Source: Pandoraea captiosa
GTDB taxonomy: Bacteria > Pseudomonadota > Gammaproteobacteria > Burkholderiales > Burkholderiaceae
NCBI RefSeq assembly: GCF_902459775.1
Contig: NZ_CABPSQ010000002.1
Coordinates: 434,001-498,000 of the forward strand
Direction: 5' to 3'
Length of the DNA stretch: 64,000 nucleotides
The notes below the pieces were generated by a model. That model was not told the DNA's origin, made no database searches, and was given only the letters and a program-made list of their open reading frames with translations. Positions 27,512-37,561 of this stretch are shown here, in pieces; the first letter of the stretch is position 1, and each line of letters opens with the position of its first letter. Position numbers and translations under genes: made by a program.

Positions 27512-28758
27512 AGATCTACGCCGTTGGAGGCGCCATTCGCGACGAGATGCTGGGGCTGCCCGTCAAGGATCGCGACTATGTCGTGGTCGGGGCGACCCCG
27601 GAGGAAATGGTCGCGAAAGGCTTTCGCCCGGTCGGGCGCGACTTTCCCGTGTTCCTCCATCCGAAAACCCAGGCCGAGTACGCCCTCGCCCGTACCGAAC
27701 GCAAGACCGCGCGCGGCTATCACGGCTTCTCGTTCTATTTCGCTCCGGAAGTCACGCTTGAAGAGGATCTGATCCGACGCGATTTCACGATCAACGCCAT
27801 GGCGCGCGAAGTGCTGCCGGACGACAGTCTGTCCGATGTCCTCGTCGACCCTTATGGTGGCAAGCGCGATCTGGAGGCGCGGTTGTTCCGCCATGTCGGC
27901 GAGGCGTTCGCGGAAGATCCCGTGCGGATTCTTCGGTGCGGTCGCTTCGCCGCGCGCTTCACCGACTTTCATGTCGCGCCGCAGACGCTGGCGCTCATGC
28001 AGGCGATGACGGCCAACGGCGAGGTGGACGCGCTGGTGCCCGAGCGCGTCTGGCAGGAGATTTCGCGTGGCCTGATGGAGCATCGGCCGTCGCGCATGTT
28101 TGAGGTGTTGCGTGCCGCAGGCGCGCTTGAGCGCATCTTGCCGGAGGTCGCCCGCCTGTGGGGCGTGCCGCAACGCCCCGAATATCACCCGGAAGTGGAT
28201 ACCGGTGTGCACGTGATGATGGTGCTCGATTACGCCGCGACACGGGGTTTTTCGCTGCCGGTGCGCTTCGCGGCGCTCACGCACGATCTCGGCAAGGGTA
28301 CGACACCGGAAGACGTACTGCCGCGTCACATCGGACACGAGGGGCGCAGCGTCGGATTGCTCGGTCCGTTGTGCGCGCGCCTTCGCGTGCCGGTCGACTG
28401 CCGCGAGCTGGCGCAGGTCGTGGCTCGCGAGCACGGCAATATTCATGCGAGCCTGAAGTTCGGTGCTGGCGCGCTGGTACGTCTGCTGGAGCGGTGCGAT
28501 GCGCTGCGCAAACCCGAGCGCTTCGTCGAAGTGCTGCAAGCCTGCGAGGCCGATGCGCGTGGGCGAGGCGGTGAGTTCGCCACGGCGCCGTACCCGCAGC
28601 GCGAACGGCTGATGGCGGCGCTCGACGCGGCGCGAAGCATCGACGCGGGGGCGGTGGCGCGTCAGTACGCCGACCAACCCGCAAGAATTCGGGACGCCGT
28701 GCAAGCGGCAAGAATCGATGCGGTTGAAGCGGCCGGTCTGCGGGGCGAGGGCGAGTGA
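27508..28758 (+). CDS. cca: CCA-adding tRNA nucleotidyltransferase (multifunctional, HD domain)
   Basis: Adds or repairs the CCA 3' end of tRNA; 416 aa. Pol-beta head: VGGAIRDEMLG and VKDRDYVVVG with catalytic acidic residues, then EEDLIRRDFTINAMA and the RILRCGRFAARF neck. The C-terminal HD domain (HVMMVLDYAA ... LTHDLGKG) marks the gamma/beta-proteobacterial multifunctional form with phosphohydrolase activity. It is translationally coupled to the GST gene upstream. Confidence 0.95.
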   Translation: MKIYAVGGAIRDEMLGLPVKDRDYVVVGATPEEMVAKGFRPVGRDFPVFLHPKTQAEYALARTERKTARGYHGFSFYFAPEVTLEEDLIRRDFTINAMAREVLPDDSLSDVLVDPYGGKRDLEARLFRHVGEAFAEDPVRILRCGRFAARFTDFHVAPQTLALMQAMTANGEVDALVPERVWQEISRGLMEHRPSRMFEVLRAAGALERILPEVARLWGVPQRPEYHPEVDTGVHVMMVLDYAATRGFSLPVRFAALTHDLGKGTTPEDVLPRHIGHEGRSVGLLGPLCARLRVPVDCRELAQVVAREHGNIHASLKFGAGALVRLLERCDALRKPERFVEVLQACEADARGRGGEFATAPYPQRERLMAALDAARSIDAGAVARQYADQPARIRDAVQAARIDAVEAAGLRGEGE

Positions 28759-28771
28759 CCGGAAACGAATG

Positions 28772-28851
28772 ACCGAGGGGCGTGCCGGATTCTCGAATCC
28801 GTGCACGCCCTCGCGTTTTCCTTCGCCTGTCACCGGGCAACCGCCCGGTGA
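28772..28851. terminator. Two hairpins between cca and gltI-like gene
   Basis: First hairpin: GAGGGGCGTGC pairs with GCACGCCCTC with one bulge and is followed by GCGTTTTCC, a plausible cca terminator. Second: TCACCGGGC (28830-28838) and GCCCGGTGA (28843-28851) form a perfect 9-bp stem with a 4-base loop and no T-run on the plus strand. The convergent genes could share them. Confidence 0.6.
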
Positions 28852-28868
28852 TCAGTCGTTCGGCAGTC

Positions 28869-29780
28869 TCACTCGAACGCCTTGTCGTTCGGATTGGCGT
28901 AAAGCTGCTTGAGCTGCTCGCTCATCGGGAAGTTGAAGTTGATGTTCTTCGGCGGCACCGGCGTTTCGAACCACTTCTTGTACATCGCGTTGATCTCGCC
29001 GCTCTTCATCACGCCGGCGAGCGTGTCGTCCACGAGCTTTTTGAACTCGGCGTCGCCGTGTTTCATCATGAAACCATAGGCTTCGAACGATTGCGGCGTG
29101 CCGGTCACGACCCAGTCATCCGGGTTGCGGCCCATGGTGCGCGCGCCGGCGAGCAGCACGTCGTCCATCATGAATGCCTGCACGCGCCCGCTCTGGAGCA
29201 TGACGAACGACTCGCCGTAATCCTTGCCCGAGATCACGTTCATGTTCATCTTCTTCTCGTTGTTCATCTTGCTCAGGATGCGCTCCGAGGTCGTGCCCGC
29301 GTTCGTCACCACGGACTTGCCCGCGAGATCCGGGAAGTCTTTCACGGCGCCGTTCTTGTTCACGAGCAGGCGCGTGCCGGCCACGAAGAACGTGTTCGAG
29401 AAGTTGACCTGCGCCTGACGCGCCTTGAGGTTCGTCGTCACGCCGCATTCAATGTCCACCGTGCCGTTCTGCACGAGGGCGATGCGGTTTTGCGACGTGA
29501 CGGGAATGAAGCGCACTTGCAGGTCGGGCTTTTTCAGGCGGGTCTTTACGGCGTCGACGACCTTGTTGCACAGGTCCTGCGAGTAACCGACGACTTTCTG
29601 GTTGTTGTCGTAGTACGAGAACGGAATCGACGTTTCGCGATGGCCGATCGAGATCACGCCGCTGCTGTCGATCTTCTGCAGCGTCTCCGATGCGCCCTGA
29701 GCCAGCGCCGCACCGGCGGCCAATGTCATTGCTACACCCAGTACGCCACGCATCACCCCGGTCAACTGCATCTTGATCAT
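28869..29780 (-). CDS. Glutamate/aspartate-type ABC substrate-binding protein
   Basis: Periplasmic binding protein of the GltI group, 303 aa, with a signal peptide ending AALAQ. Conserved parts: GVISIGHRETSIPFSYYD, IPVTSQNRIALVQNGTVDIECG and KDYGESFVMLQSGRVQAFMMDD. CAGGAG precedes the ATG. No permease or ATPase genes are adjacent, so it either works with a distant gltJKL set or is a stand-alone copy. Ligand inferred from close family resemblance. Confidence 0.92.
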   Translation of the reverse strand: MIKMQLTGVMRGVLGVAMTLAAGAALAQGASETLQKIDSSGVISIGHRETSIPFSYYDNNQKVVGYSQDLCNKVVDAVKTRLKKPDLQVRFIPVTSQNRIALVQNGTVDIECGVTTNLKARQAQVNFSNTFFVAGTRLLVNKNGAVKDFPDLAGKSVVTNAGTTSERILSKMNNEKKMNMNVISGKDYGESFVMLQSGRVQAFMMDDVLLAGARTMGRNPDDWVVTGTPQSFEAYGFMMKHGDAEFKKLVDDTLAGVMKSGEINAMYKKWFETPVPPKNINFNFPMSEQLKQLYANPNDKAFE

Positions 29781-29821
29781 GTCCTGCTCCTGAAAATGGT
29801 CTTCTCGTGATTCACTTCTGA

Positions 29822-29859
29822 ATCATTTGTTTCATAGTAATTTTTTTGCAACAAATGAT
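29822..29859. promoter_or_regulatory. AT-rich inverted repeat upstream of gltI-like gene
   Basis: ATCATTTGTT (29822-29831) and AACAAATGAT (29850-29859) are perfect 10-bp inverted arms separated by 18 bases including a T7 run. It lies 42 bp upstream of the start codon in the most AT-rich part of the spacer, so it is either the operator or overlaps the promoter. Confidence 0.55.
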
Positions 29860-29988
29860 CAAATCGTTGTTAACCCTGAAAAACGGGACGCACCGAAACA
29901 GATGACCGGACGTGACGGCGCACGCTCCGCGTGACGAGCGCTGGGGACGGCGCAAACCGTTGCTTCGCGGGCGCTCAGCAGTGGGAAA

Positions 29989-30024
29989 GAGGCAAATCGA
30001 GAGGCAAATCGAGGGGCAAATCGG
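29989..30024. repeat. 12-bp tandem repeat, three copies
   Basis: GAGGCAAATCGA at 29989-30000 and 30001-30012, then GGGGCAAATCGG at 30013-30024. It lies in the 326 bp gap between the gltI-like gene and the DUF2905 gene, which otherwise contains only the inverted repeat above. Confidence 0.85.
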
Positions 30025-30106
30025 AGGCGATGTCGCGAGCGCGTGCTGCGGCCGTCAATGCTGCAACAGGTGTTGCGACGCGCCCGCGGGCACGAGGAGG
30101 GCGGGC

Positions 30107-30301
30107 TTACAGCAGGCGGATCAGCAGGTTGAAAACGAGCGAAAGCAACACGGTCGAGGCGAAGGGAAAGACCATCTCCTTGCCGCGCCAGCGCAGACGC
30201 ACGTCGCCAGGCAGACGACCGATGCCGAGCTTGGTGAGCCACGGCGCGGCCGCCGAGAGGACGCAGATCGCGAAGAAGATGGTGAACATCCAGCGAAACA
30301 T
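30107..30301 (-). CDS. DUF2905 family small membrane protein
   Basis: 64 aa, two hydrophobic segments flanking the conserved GIGRLPGDVRLRWRGKEMVFPF loop that defines DUF2905. Predicted inner-membrane protein of unknown function. It lies downstream of the MidA-type methyltransferase gene by 38 bp on the same strand and may share its transcript. Confidence 0.88.
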   Translation of the reverse strand: MFRWMFTIFFAICVLSAAAPWLTKLGIGRLPGDVRLRWRGKEMVFPFASTVLLSLVFNLLIRLL

Positions 30302-30339
30302 CGGCGGCCTCTCGGTGGTGGGGCTGTGGGGGTGGAGAA

Positions 30340-31554
30340 TCAGAGGGCGTGGCTACGGTCGCCGTTGGCGAAGCCGATGAGCCCGGCCCATTCGTCCATG
30401 CCCCGCCCGAAGGCGATGACCTTGAACAATTCGCCCATCTCCGCCTCGGACAGCAGCTTCTGCGCGGCAGAAGCCGCCGGCAGGAACGTCTTCGGGTCGG
30501 TCGGATCGAGCGCGCTCATCAGATCGACGATGCCCGCGTTCATCAGGAAGCGCGCTTGCGAGGTGAACCCCAGCAGATCGAGGCCGGCTTCCACGCCCGC
30601 GTCGGCAATGCCCGAAAACTCGACGTGCGCGGTGATGTCCTGCAAGCCCGGGTAGTAAAACGGGTCGTCGTGCGCATGGTGACGGTAATGGCACATGAGC
30701 GTGCCGCCCGCGCGTTGGGCATGGTAATACTCGCGCGCCGGAAAACCGTAGTCGATCAGCAGCAGCACACCGCGTGCGAGCAACGGCGCCACGCTGCGCA
30801 CGAACGCGGCGCCCGCTTCATGGGTTTCCGTCAGATATTCCTGTGTCGGCGGCAGGTCGTCGAGCGCGGTGAGGGCATCGGGCAGCGGCCCGGTGTAAAG
30901 ACGTTCCTCCCATGCGAAGCCCTCCTGCGTGAGGACGACGCCGCGCTCGAACCAGTGCGGCTGACCTTTTTCATCCGGACGGCGCGCCCACAGCCGCACC
31001 GGCATGGCGTCGAGCACTTCGTTGCCGAGCATCACGCCGTGAAAGGCGTCAGGCAACTGGTCGAGCCACGTGACGCGATCGAGCAGATGCGGCGCCGCCT
31101 TCTCGATGGTGTCGCGCTGGCGTGCGCGAAGCTCGCCGGAGAGCTCCATGATCGAGTACTGCTCGCATGGCGTGCCTTCGGCCTCGAGCGCGAGCAGAAG
31201 ATCGGCGGCGAGTCGCCCCGACCCCGCACCGAACTCCAGTACGCGGGCGTCGCCGGTCTGCTCGAAGATCTCGCCGAGCTGGCGAGCCAGCGTACGGGCA
31301 AAGAAAGGCGTGAGCTCCGGCGCGGTGACGAAGTCGCTGCCGTCGGCGGCGAGGCGCCCGAACTTGGCCGCCCCGGCGGCGTAATAGCCGAGGCCGGGGG
31401 CGTACAGCGCCAGTTCCATGAAGCGATCGAACGGCAGCCAGCCGCCGCTTGCTGCGATGGCGTCGGCAAGGTAAGCCGTGAGGCGGCGCGAGTGTTCGAG
31501 CGCGTCCGTCTCCGGAACGGGTAAACTATGGGGTTTCGGTGCGACCTGATTCAT
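30340..31554 (-). CDS. MidA/NDUFAF7-family SAM-dependent methyltransferase
   Basis: 404 aa, class I methyltransferase of the family that includes the mitochondrial complex I assembly factor NDUFAF7. SAM-binding motif LEFGAGSGRLAADLL (about residue 100). Other family blocks: GYYAAGAAKFG, DFVTAPELTPFFA, GNEVLDAMPV and LLIDYGFPAREYYH. The start MNQVAPKPHS at 31554 replaces a longer open frame that lacks similarity. The substrate in bacteria is not known. Confidence 0.92.
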   Translation of the reverse strand: MNQVAPKPHSLPVPETDALEHSRRLTAYLADAIAASGGWLPFDRFMELALYAPGLGYYAAGAAKFGRLAADGSDFVTAPELTPFFARTLARQLGEIFEQTGDARVLEFGAGSGRLAADLLLALEAEGTPCEQYSIMELSGELRARQRDTIEKAAPHLLDRVTWLDQLPDAFHGVMLGNEVLDAMPVRLWARRPDEKGQPHWFERGVVLTQEGFAWEERLYTGPLPDALTALDDLPPTQEYLTETHEAGAAFVRSVAPLLARGVLLLIDYGFPAREYYHAQRAGGTLMCHYRHHAHDDPFYYPGLQDITAHVEFSGIADAGVEAGLDLLGFTSQARFLMNAGIVDLMSALDPTDPKTFLPAASAAQKLLSEAEMGELFKVIAFGRGMDEWAGLIGFANGDRSHAL

Positions 31555-31821
31555 GCGGGCATTGTAACGGAGACGATGCAGACTGGCTGCGATGGATGAG
31601 ATAAGCGCGTCTGCGGGCAAAATCGACGACTTTTGCGCCGATTTTTCCCGGTTTTCGATGCTTTTTGCGAGTTTTTCGCCAGTTTTCGCAATGTCTGCCG
31701 TCGCGTGCGCGATGCGGGCAACGCTTCCCGTCAGTGTCAGGCGACGGTCGGTGTCGCACCAAGCCATCCGAAATTCGTCCCCCAATCTGCCCCTGAGAGG
31801 CATTCGACAGGAATTCGCCGC

Positions 31822-32661
31822 ATGACCGTTGCATCGACGCCACGCCCCGCATCCGCCAGCGACAGCGCCAGCACGTCAGACGTGTCGCGCGTGGCGCTCG
31901 TGACCGGCGGCGCGCGCCGCATCGGGCGGGCCATTGCCTTGAAGCTGGCGAGCATGGGATGGGACATTGCGGTTCACTACGAGCGCTCGCACGACGAAGC
32001 GCTCGAGACCGTCGCCGCCATTGAGGCGCTCGGGCGCCGCGCATGTGCATTGCAGGCGTCCCTGGCGGACGAAGCCGCGACTGCCGGTTTGATCGCCCGT
32101 TGCCGTGAATCGCTCGGTGTCGTTCGTTGCCTCGTGAACAATGCGTCGCGCTTCGAATACGATAGCGCCGACGATTTCGGGTATCAGGCGCTGGAGCGTC
32201 ACATGCGTGTGAACGCGGGCGCGCCGCTCGTGCTCGCGCGCGAGATGCACGCTGCGCTCGGGGAGACGGGGCGCGGGGTGGTCGTCAATCTGCTCGATCA
32301 GAAGCTGGCGAATCCGAACCCCGATTACCTGTCGTACACGCTGTCGAAGGCGGCCCTCGATGTCGCCACCACGCTGCTGGCGCAGGCGTTTGCGCCGCGC
32401 TTGCGCGTGGTCGGCGTGGCGCCGGGCGTCACGCTCCTGTCCGTCGACCAGACCCCGGCGGGTTTTGCGGCGGCGCATGCCTCAACGCCGTTGGGCGCGT
32501 CCTCGACGCCGGAGGACATCGCTCAGGCCGTCGCGTATCTGGCCGAGGCGCCTGCCGTGACCGGCACGGTGTTGTATGTCGACGGCGGGCAGCATCTCGC
32601 GAGTTCATCGCGAGACGTGAAATTTCTGACCGAGCCGGCCGACGCCGACCGGTCTCGTTGA
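31822..32661 (+). CDS. SDR oxidoreductase, pteridine reductase-like
   Basis: Short-chain dehydrogenase of 279 aa: cofactor motif TGGARRIGRAIA, CLVNNASRF, and the catalytic Y-x3-K in LSYTLSKAAL. The TGGARRIG form and the NLLDQKLANPNPDYLSYTLSK block are typical of FolM/pteridine reductase-like SDRs. folB follows within 22 bp, so reduction of a dihydropterin (for example dihydromonapterin) is a reasonable inference. The N-terminus is extended by about 20 Ser/Ala-rich residues. Confidence 0.88.
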   Translation: MTVASTPRPASASDSASTSDVSRVALVTGGARRIGRAIALKLASMGWDIAVHYERSHDEALETVAAIEALGRRACALQASLADEAATAGLIARCRESLGVVRCLVNNASRFEYDSADDFGYQALERHMRVNAGAPLVLAREMHAALGETGRGVVVNLLDQKLANPNPDYLSYTLSKAALDVATTLLAQAFAPRLRVVGVAPGVTLLSVDQTPAGFAAAHASTPLGASSTPEDIAQAVAYLAEAPAVTGTVLYVDGGQHLASSSRDVKFLTEPADADRSR

Positions 32662-32682
32662 TTGTCATTACGAGTCTTGAAA

Positions 32683-33078
32683 ATGCATAGCGCTCTTTCC
32701 CACCCCCGCCTGATGGACTGCCGTCGCATGTTCCTGCGCGACTACGAAGTGTTCATCAATATCGGCGTGCACGATTACGAAAAGCGTGGCGAGCAGCGCG
32801 TGCTCATCAACGTGCAGTTGTTTGTGCCGCTGGCCGACAGCACGCCCACGGAAGACAAGCTCGACGAAGTCGTCGACTATGACTTCATGCGCGAGACCAT
32901 CGCCAAGCGCGTGGGGCAAGGCCATATCCATTTGCAGGAAACCCTTTGCGACGACGTCGCGCGTGCGCTGCTGGCGCATCCGCGCGTGCGAGCCGTGGGC
33001 GTGTCGACCGAGAAGCCCGACGTTTATCCCGATTGCCACTCGGTCGGCATCGAAGTGTTCCAGATGAAGGATGCCTGA
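32683..33078 (+). CDS. folB: Dihydroneopterin aldolase
   Basis: Folate pathway enzyme cleaving 7,8-dihydroneopterin; 131 aa. The conserved [18 protein letters not shown] segment and the catalytic [16 protein letters not shown] (Glu-Lys-Pro) are present. Start at 32683 (MHSALSH) is preferred over an upstream in-frame codon. It is slightly longer at the N-terminus than the E. coli enzyme. It lies between a pteridine-reductase-like SDR and ttcA. Confidence 0.93.
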   Translation: MHSALSHPRLMDCRRMFLRDYEVFINIGVHDYEKRGEQRVLINVQLFVPLADSTPTEDKLDEVVDYDFMRETIAKRVGQGHIHLQETLCDDVARALLAHPRVRAVGVSTEKPDVYPDCHSVGIEVFQMKDA

Positions 33079-33079
33079 C

Positions 33080-34036
33080 ATGAGTGCCGTCATGCCCGAG
33101 ACCGGCGCGCCGTTGGCCGCGACCGGCAATCCCGCCGCCGAGAGCGTGAAGAAAGCGCAGAAGCTGGCGTTCGAGAACAACAAGCTCGAAAAGCGTCTGT
33201 TCCGTCTGACGGGGCAGGCGATCGGCGACTACAACATGATCGAGCAGGGCGATCGTGTGATGGTATGTATGTCCGGTGGCAAGGACAGCTACGCGATGCT
33301 CGACATCCTGCTCAAACTGCGCGAGCGTGCGCCGATCGATTTCTCGATCGTGGCCGTCAACCTCGATCAGAAGCAACCGGGGTTCCCGGAGCATGTGCTG
33401 CCGGATTACTTCCGCTCCATCGGTGTGGATTTCCACATCGAGAATCAGGATACGTATTCCATCGTGAAGCGCGTGGTGCCCGAGGGCAAGACCACGTGTT
33501 CGCTGTGTTCGCGTCTGCGCCGCGGCATTCTCTATCGCGTGGCGGGCGAACTCGGGGCGACGAAGATTGCGCTGGGCCATCATCGCGACGACATCATCGA
33601 GACGCTGTTCCTGAACATCTTCTACGGTGGCAAGCTCAAGGGCATGCCGCCGAAGCTCCAATCGGACGACGGCAAGAACGTCGTGATCCGGCCGCTCGCT
33701 TACGTGCGCGAACCGGATCTGGAGCGCTATGCCGAGTACAAGCAGTTCCCGATCATTCCGTGCACGCTGTGCGGCAGCCAGCCCAACCTGAAGCGTGCGG
33801 AAATGAAGTCGCTCATTCGCCTGTGGGAGAAGCAGCACCCGGGGCGCATCAAGTCGATCTTCAGCGCGTTGTCCAACGTGGTGCCGTCGCATCTGATGGA
33901 CACGAATCTGCACGACTTCAAGAACTTGCGCGCAACGGGACAACCCGATCCGCTCGGCGACATTGCGTTCGACGAGGCCCCCTGCGGCGATGAGAACGAT
34001 GCGGGCATCATCCGCATCACTCAGTTCGACGACTGA
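33080..34036 (+). CDS. ttcA: tRNA 2-thiocytidine(32) synthetase TtcA
   Basis: Fe-S dependent ATP pyrophosphatase that thiolates cytidine 32 of certain tRNAs; 318 aa. PP-loop [13 protein letters not shown] and two CxxC pairs ([17 protein letters not shown]) for the cluster. AAGGA sits 8 bases before the ATG at 33080. An ATG at 33071 overlapping the folB stop is an alternative but has no ribosome site. It is co-directional and nearly overlapping with folB. Confidence 0.95.
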   Translation: MSAVMPETGAPLAATGNPAAESVKKAQKLAFENNKLEKRLFRLTGQAIGDYNMIEQGDRVMVCMSGGKDSYAMLDILLKLRERAPIDFSIVAVNLDQKQPGFPEHVLPDYFRSIGVDFHIENQDTYSIVKRVVPEGKTTCSLCSRLRRGILYRVAGELGATKIALGHHRDDIIETLFLNIFYGGKLKGMPPKLQSDDGKNVVIRPLAYVREPDLERYAEYKQFPIIPCTLCGSQPNLKRAEMKSLIRLWEKQHPGRIKSIFSALSNVVPSHLMDTNLHDFKNLRATGQPDPLGDIAFDEAPCGDENDAGIIRITQFDD

Positions 34037-34082
34037 GTCTCGGGCCGAGTCTTCGACCGAGTTTTCGACCGAATCGCTCGCC
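34035..34082. repeat. Degenerate 12-bp tandem repeat, four units
   Basis: GAGTCTCGGGCC, GAGTCTTCGACC, GAGTTTTCGACC and GAATCGCTCGCC follow in 12-bp register, beginning at the ttcA stop codon. The rest of the 145 bp gap to glmU shows nothing else clear. Confidence 0.75.
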
Positions 34083-34181
34083 AGCCATCGATACGAACGT
34101 GCCTCGCCCCCACCCTCGCGTGCGAGGGCGGGGCGCGAGATCCCGAATCAAGCCTTCCTATTTTCGAATCGTCACGACGCT

Positions 34182-35543
34182 ATGAATATTGTGATTCTCG
34201 CCGCAGGCATGGGTAAGCGCATGCGCTCGAAGTTGCCCAAGGTCTTGCAACCGCTGGCCGGCCGCCCGCTCCTGTCGCACGTGATCGCGACGGCCCGCAA
34301 ACTCGAACCCGGCAAGCTGATCGTCGTGATCGGGCACGGCGGCGACGCCGTGCGCGAGGCGGTTGCCGGTGACGGTGTGTTGTTTGCCGAGCAGGCGCAA
34401 CAGTTGGGTACGGGCCACGCAGTGCAACAAGCGGTGTCGTTGCTCGACGAGTCGGCTCCGACGCTCGTGCTGTACGGCGACGTGCCGCTCACGCGTGCCG
34501 AGACCCTGAAGGGTCTGATCGACGCCGCCGGCAACGACAAGCTGGGCGTGCTGACCGTCGACCTCGACAACCCCACCGGCTACGGTCGGATCGTGCGCGA
34601 CGCGGCGGGCAACGTGCAGCGCATCGTCGAGCAAAAGGACGCCAACGAAGCCGAATTGGCGATCCGCGAAATCAACACCGGGATCCTGGTCGCGCCCACG
34701 CGTGCCCTCAAGGGGTGGCTTGGCGGACTGAAGAATCAGAACGCACAGGGCGAGTACTACCTGACCGACGTGATTGCGTGCGCGGTGGCGGACGGCGTGT
34801 CCGTCGTCACCACGCAGCCGGCGTTCGCGTGGGAACCGAACGGTGTGAACGACAAGGCGCAACTGGCCGAGCTGGAGCGCGACTATCAACGCAACGCAGC
34901 AGGCGCCCTGCTGGCGGCTGGCGTCACGCTGATCGACCCGGCACGGTTCGACCTGCGCGGCGAGATCGCATGCGGCACCGATGTGTCCATCGATGTGAAC
35001 TGTGTGTTCGAAGGCAAGGTGACGATTGGCGACGGCGTGTCGATCGGTGCGAACTGCGTCATTCGGAACACGACCATCGGCGCGGGCACGCGCATCGAGG
35101 CATTCAGCCATCTGGATGGTGCGGTTGTCGGCGCGGATGCGCATATCGGGCCTTACGCCCGGCTGCGTCCGGGAGCGGATCTTGCGGACGACGTGCACAT
35201 CGGCAACTTCGTGGAGGTGAAGAACGCCTCGATGGCGAAGGGCTCGAAAGCCAACCATCTGGCGTACGTCGGCGATTCGACCGTGGGCGCGCGCGTGAAC
35301 ATCGGCGCCGGCACGATCACTTGCAATTACGACGGCGCGAACAAGCACCGCACGGTCATCGAGGACGACGTGTTCATCGGCTCGGACACCCAGCTCGTCG
35401 CGCCGGTGACGGTGCGTCGCGGCACGACCATTGCCGCCGGTACGACCGTGTGGAAGGACACACCGGAAGATTCTCTGGTGCTCAACGGCAAGACGCAGGA
35501 AGCGAAGGCGGGTTATGTCCGCCCGCGCAAGCAGAAGCAGTAA
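34182..35543 (+). CDS. glmU: Bifunctional UDP-GlcNAc pyrophosphorylase/GlcN-1-P acetyltransferase
   Basis: Makes UDP-N-acetylglucosamine from glucosamine-1-phosphate in two steps; 453 aa. The N-terminal uridylyltransferase domain has [15 protein letters not shown] and [12 protein letters not shown]. The C-terminal left-handed beta-helix has hexapeptide repeats ([17 protein letters not shown]) and the acetyltransferase segment [11 protein letters not shown]. The start is at MNIVILAAG; no strong ribosome site. Directly followed by glmS, so consecutive steps of one pathway are adjacent. Confidence 0.97.
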   Translation: MNIVILAAGMGKRMRSKLPKVLQPLAGRPLLSHVIATARKLEPGKLIVVIGHGGDAVREAVAGDGVLFAEQAQQLGTGHAVQQAVSLLDESAPTLVLYGDVPLTRAETLKGLIDAAGNDKLGVLTVDLDNPTGYGRIVRDAAGNVQRIVEQKDANEAELAIREINTGILVAPTRALKGWLGGLKNQNAQGEYYLTDVIACAVADGVSVVTTQPAFAWEPNGVNDKAQLAELERDYQRNAAGALLAAGVTLIDPARFDLRGEIACGTDVSIDVNCVFEGKVTIGDGVSIGANCVIRNTTIGAGTRIEAFSHLDGAVVGADAHIGPYARLRPGADLADDVHIGNFVEVKNASMAKGSKANHLAYVGDSTVGARVNIGAGTITCNYDGANKHRTVIEDDVFIGSDTQLVAPVTVRRGTTIAAGTTVWKDTPEDSLVLNGKTQEAKAGYVRPRKQKQ

Positions 35544-35652
35544 AATCGCGGTTATGTGCCGGTGCGCGAGAGACAGACGTGTGCCGGGGAGTTAAAGCGG
35601 ATCTCATCCGTTCGAATGCGCCGGAGACGATCCGGCCCTCAAGGAAGCGAAT

Positions 35653-37482
35653 ATGTGCGGCATTGTCGGCGCGGTAGCGCGACGTAATGTAGTACCGGTG
35701 TTGGTCGAAGGGCTGCGCCGTCTGGAGTATCGCGGCTATGACTCGTGCGGCGTGGCCGTGCTCAAGGACGGTGTGCCGCAACGCGCGCGCAGTGTGTCGC
35801 GCGTGGCCGATCTCGACGAGCAGCTCAAGCAAACGCAATTGGCGGGCGAGACGGGCATTGCCCATACCCGCTGGGCGACCCATGGTGCGCCGGTCACGAA
35901 TAACGCGCATCCCATTTTCTCGCGCGACGAAGTGGCGCTGGTGCACAACGGCATCATCGAAAACCATGAGAGCCTGCGCGACGAATTGCGCGGTCTGGGT
36001 TACGAGTTCGTGTCGCAGACGGACACGGAAGTCATCGCGCATCTGATTCATCACATTCTGTCGAACGGCGCCGCCGGTGACCTGTATCAGGCGGTGCGTC
36101 TGGCCACGCGCCGTTTGCATGGCGCGTATGCCATCGCCGTGTTCCGCAAGCAGGAGCCGCACCGTGTCGTGGGCGCGCGTGCGGGCTCACCCCTGGTGGT
36201 CGGTGTTGGCGAGGGCGAGAACTTCCTCGCCTCGGACGCGCTGGCGCTGGCCGGCACGACCGACCAGTTCATCTATCTGGAAGAAGGCGATGTCGTCGAA
36301 CTCACGCTCGATGGCGTGAAGATCGTGGATCGCAACGACGTGGCCGTCGAGCGCGAAGTGCGCACGGTGCAGGCCTATACGGGCGCCGTGGAGCTCGGAC
36401 CGTATCGTCACTACATGCAGAAGGAAATCTTCGAGCAGCCGCGCGCGATCGGCGACACGATGGAGGGCGTGGAAGGCATTTCACCGACGCTCTTCGGCGA
36501 GAACGCCGAGGCGATGCTGGGCAGCGTTGACTCGATTCTGATTCTGGCGTGCGGCACGAGCTACTACTCGGGCATGACGGCGAAGTACTGGCTCGAGTCG
36601 CTGGCGCAGATTCCGACGCAGGTTGAAGTGGCGAGCGAGTATCGCTATCGCGATAGCGTGCCGAATCCGAAAACGCTGGTCGTGACGATTTCCCAGTCGG
36701 GCGAGACGGCCGACACGATGGCGGCGCTGCAACACGCGCAGTCGCTGGGCATGACGAACACGCTGGCCATCTGCAACGTGGGCACGAGTGCAATGGTGCG
36801 TCAGACGGCACTGCACTACCTCACGCGCGCGGGCACGGAAATCGGTGTGGCGTCGACCAAGGCGTTCACCACGCAACTCACTGCACTGTTCCTGCTCACG
36901 CTGACGATTGCCAAGCTGCGTGGCCGCTTGTCGGCACCGCAGGAAGCCGAATACCTCACGCAGCTGCGCCACCTGCCGGCGGCGCTCAATAGCGTGCTGG
37001 CGCTCGAGCCGCAGATCATTGCGTGGGCGGAAGAGTTTGCCCGCCGCGAGAACGCGCTGTTCCTCGGACGCGGTCTGCATTACCCGATCGCCCTGGAGGG
37101 TGCGCTCAAGCTCAAGGAAATCTCGTACATTCACGCCGAGGCCTATCCGGCAGGCGAATTGAAGCACGGTCCGTTGGCGTTGGTGACCGAGCAGATGCCG
37201 GTCGTCACGGTGGCGCCGCGCGACGCCCTGGTCGAGAAGTTGAAGTCGAACATGCAGGAAGTGCGCGCTCGCGGCGGCCAGTTGTATGTCTTCGCGGACT
37301 CGGACACCGAGATCGCCAACGCCGAGGGCCTGCACGTGATCCGTATGCCGGAACACTACGGCCAGCTCTCGCCGATTCTGCATGTGGTGCCGTTGCAGTT
37401 GCTCGCGTACCACACGGCGTGCGCACGCGGCACCGACGTCGACAAGCCGCGTAACCTTGCCAAGTCGGTGACGGTGGAGTGA
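35653..37482 (+). CDS. glmS: Glutamine-fructose-6-phosphate aminotransferase (isomerizing)
   Basis: Forms glucosamine-6-phosphate, the entry to peptidoglycan and LPS amino sugars; 609 aa. The N-terminal glutaminase opens MCGIVGAV with the catalytic Cys2 and has HTRWATHG and HNGIIEN. Two SIS isomerase domains follow ([27 protein letters not shown]), ending in the conserved [16 protein letters not shown] precedes the ATG. The 109-base leader after glmU contains no obvious glmS ribozyme. Confidence 0.97.
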   Translation: MCGIVGAVARRNVVPVLVEGLRRLEYRGYDSCGVAVLKDGVPQRARSVSRVADLDEQLKQTQLAGETGIAHTRWATHGAPVTNNAHPIFSRDEVALVHNGIIENHESLRDELRGLGYEFVSQTDTEVIAHLIHHILSNGAAGDLYQAVRLATRRLHGAYAIAVFRKQEPHRVVGARAGSPLVVGVGEGENFLASDALALAGTTDQFIYLEEGDVVELTLDGVKIVDRNDVAVEREVRTVQAYTGAVELGPYRHYMQKEIFEQPRAIGDTMEGVEGISPTLFGENAEAMLGSVDSILILACGTSYYSGMTAKYWLESLAQIPTQVEVASEYRYRDSVPNPKTLVVTISQSGETADTMAALQHAQSLGMTNTLAICNVGTSAMVRQTALHYLTRAGTEIGVASTKAFTTQLTALFLLTLTIAKLRGRLSAPQEAEYLTQLRHLPAALNSVLALEPQIIAWAEEFARRENALFLGRGLHYPIALEGALKLKEISYIHAEAYPAGELKHGPLALVTEQMPVVTVAPRDALVEKLKSNMQEVRARGGQLYVFADSDTEIANAEGLHVIRMPEHYGQLSPILHVVPLQLLAYHTACARGTDVDKPRNLAKSVTVE

Positions 37483-37490
37483 TGTAGTGA

Positions 37491-37556
37491 AGCCGGGGAG
37501 CTTGCTTCCCGGGCTGCGAAAAGGGCCGGTAACGCTGTTAGCGTGCCGGCCTTTTG
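37491..37556 (+). terminator. Terminator region of glmS
   Basis: Two adjacent hairpins. The first, at 37491-37515, pairs AGCCGGGGAGC with GCTTCCCGGGCT. The second, at 37519-37556, pairs AAAAGGGCCGG with CCGGCCTTTT, with an inner ACGCT/AGCGT stem, and runs into TTTTGTTTG. The second is a good Rho-independent terminator. Confidence 0.85.
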
Positions 37557-37561
37557 TTTGC

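Noticed and set aside
28785-28800. GGATTCTCGAATCC resembling a tRNA T-arm
   Set aside because: No acceptor, D-arm or anticodon stem can be built around it; it is the loop region of the cca terminator.
35544-35652. glmS ribozyme in the leader of glmS
   Set aside because: The 109-base leader has no recognisable ribozyme core, and this element is typical of Gram-positive bacteria.
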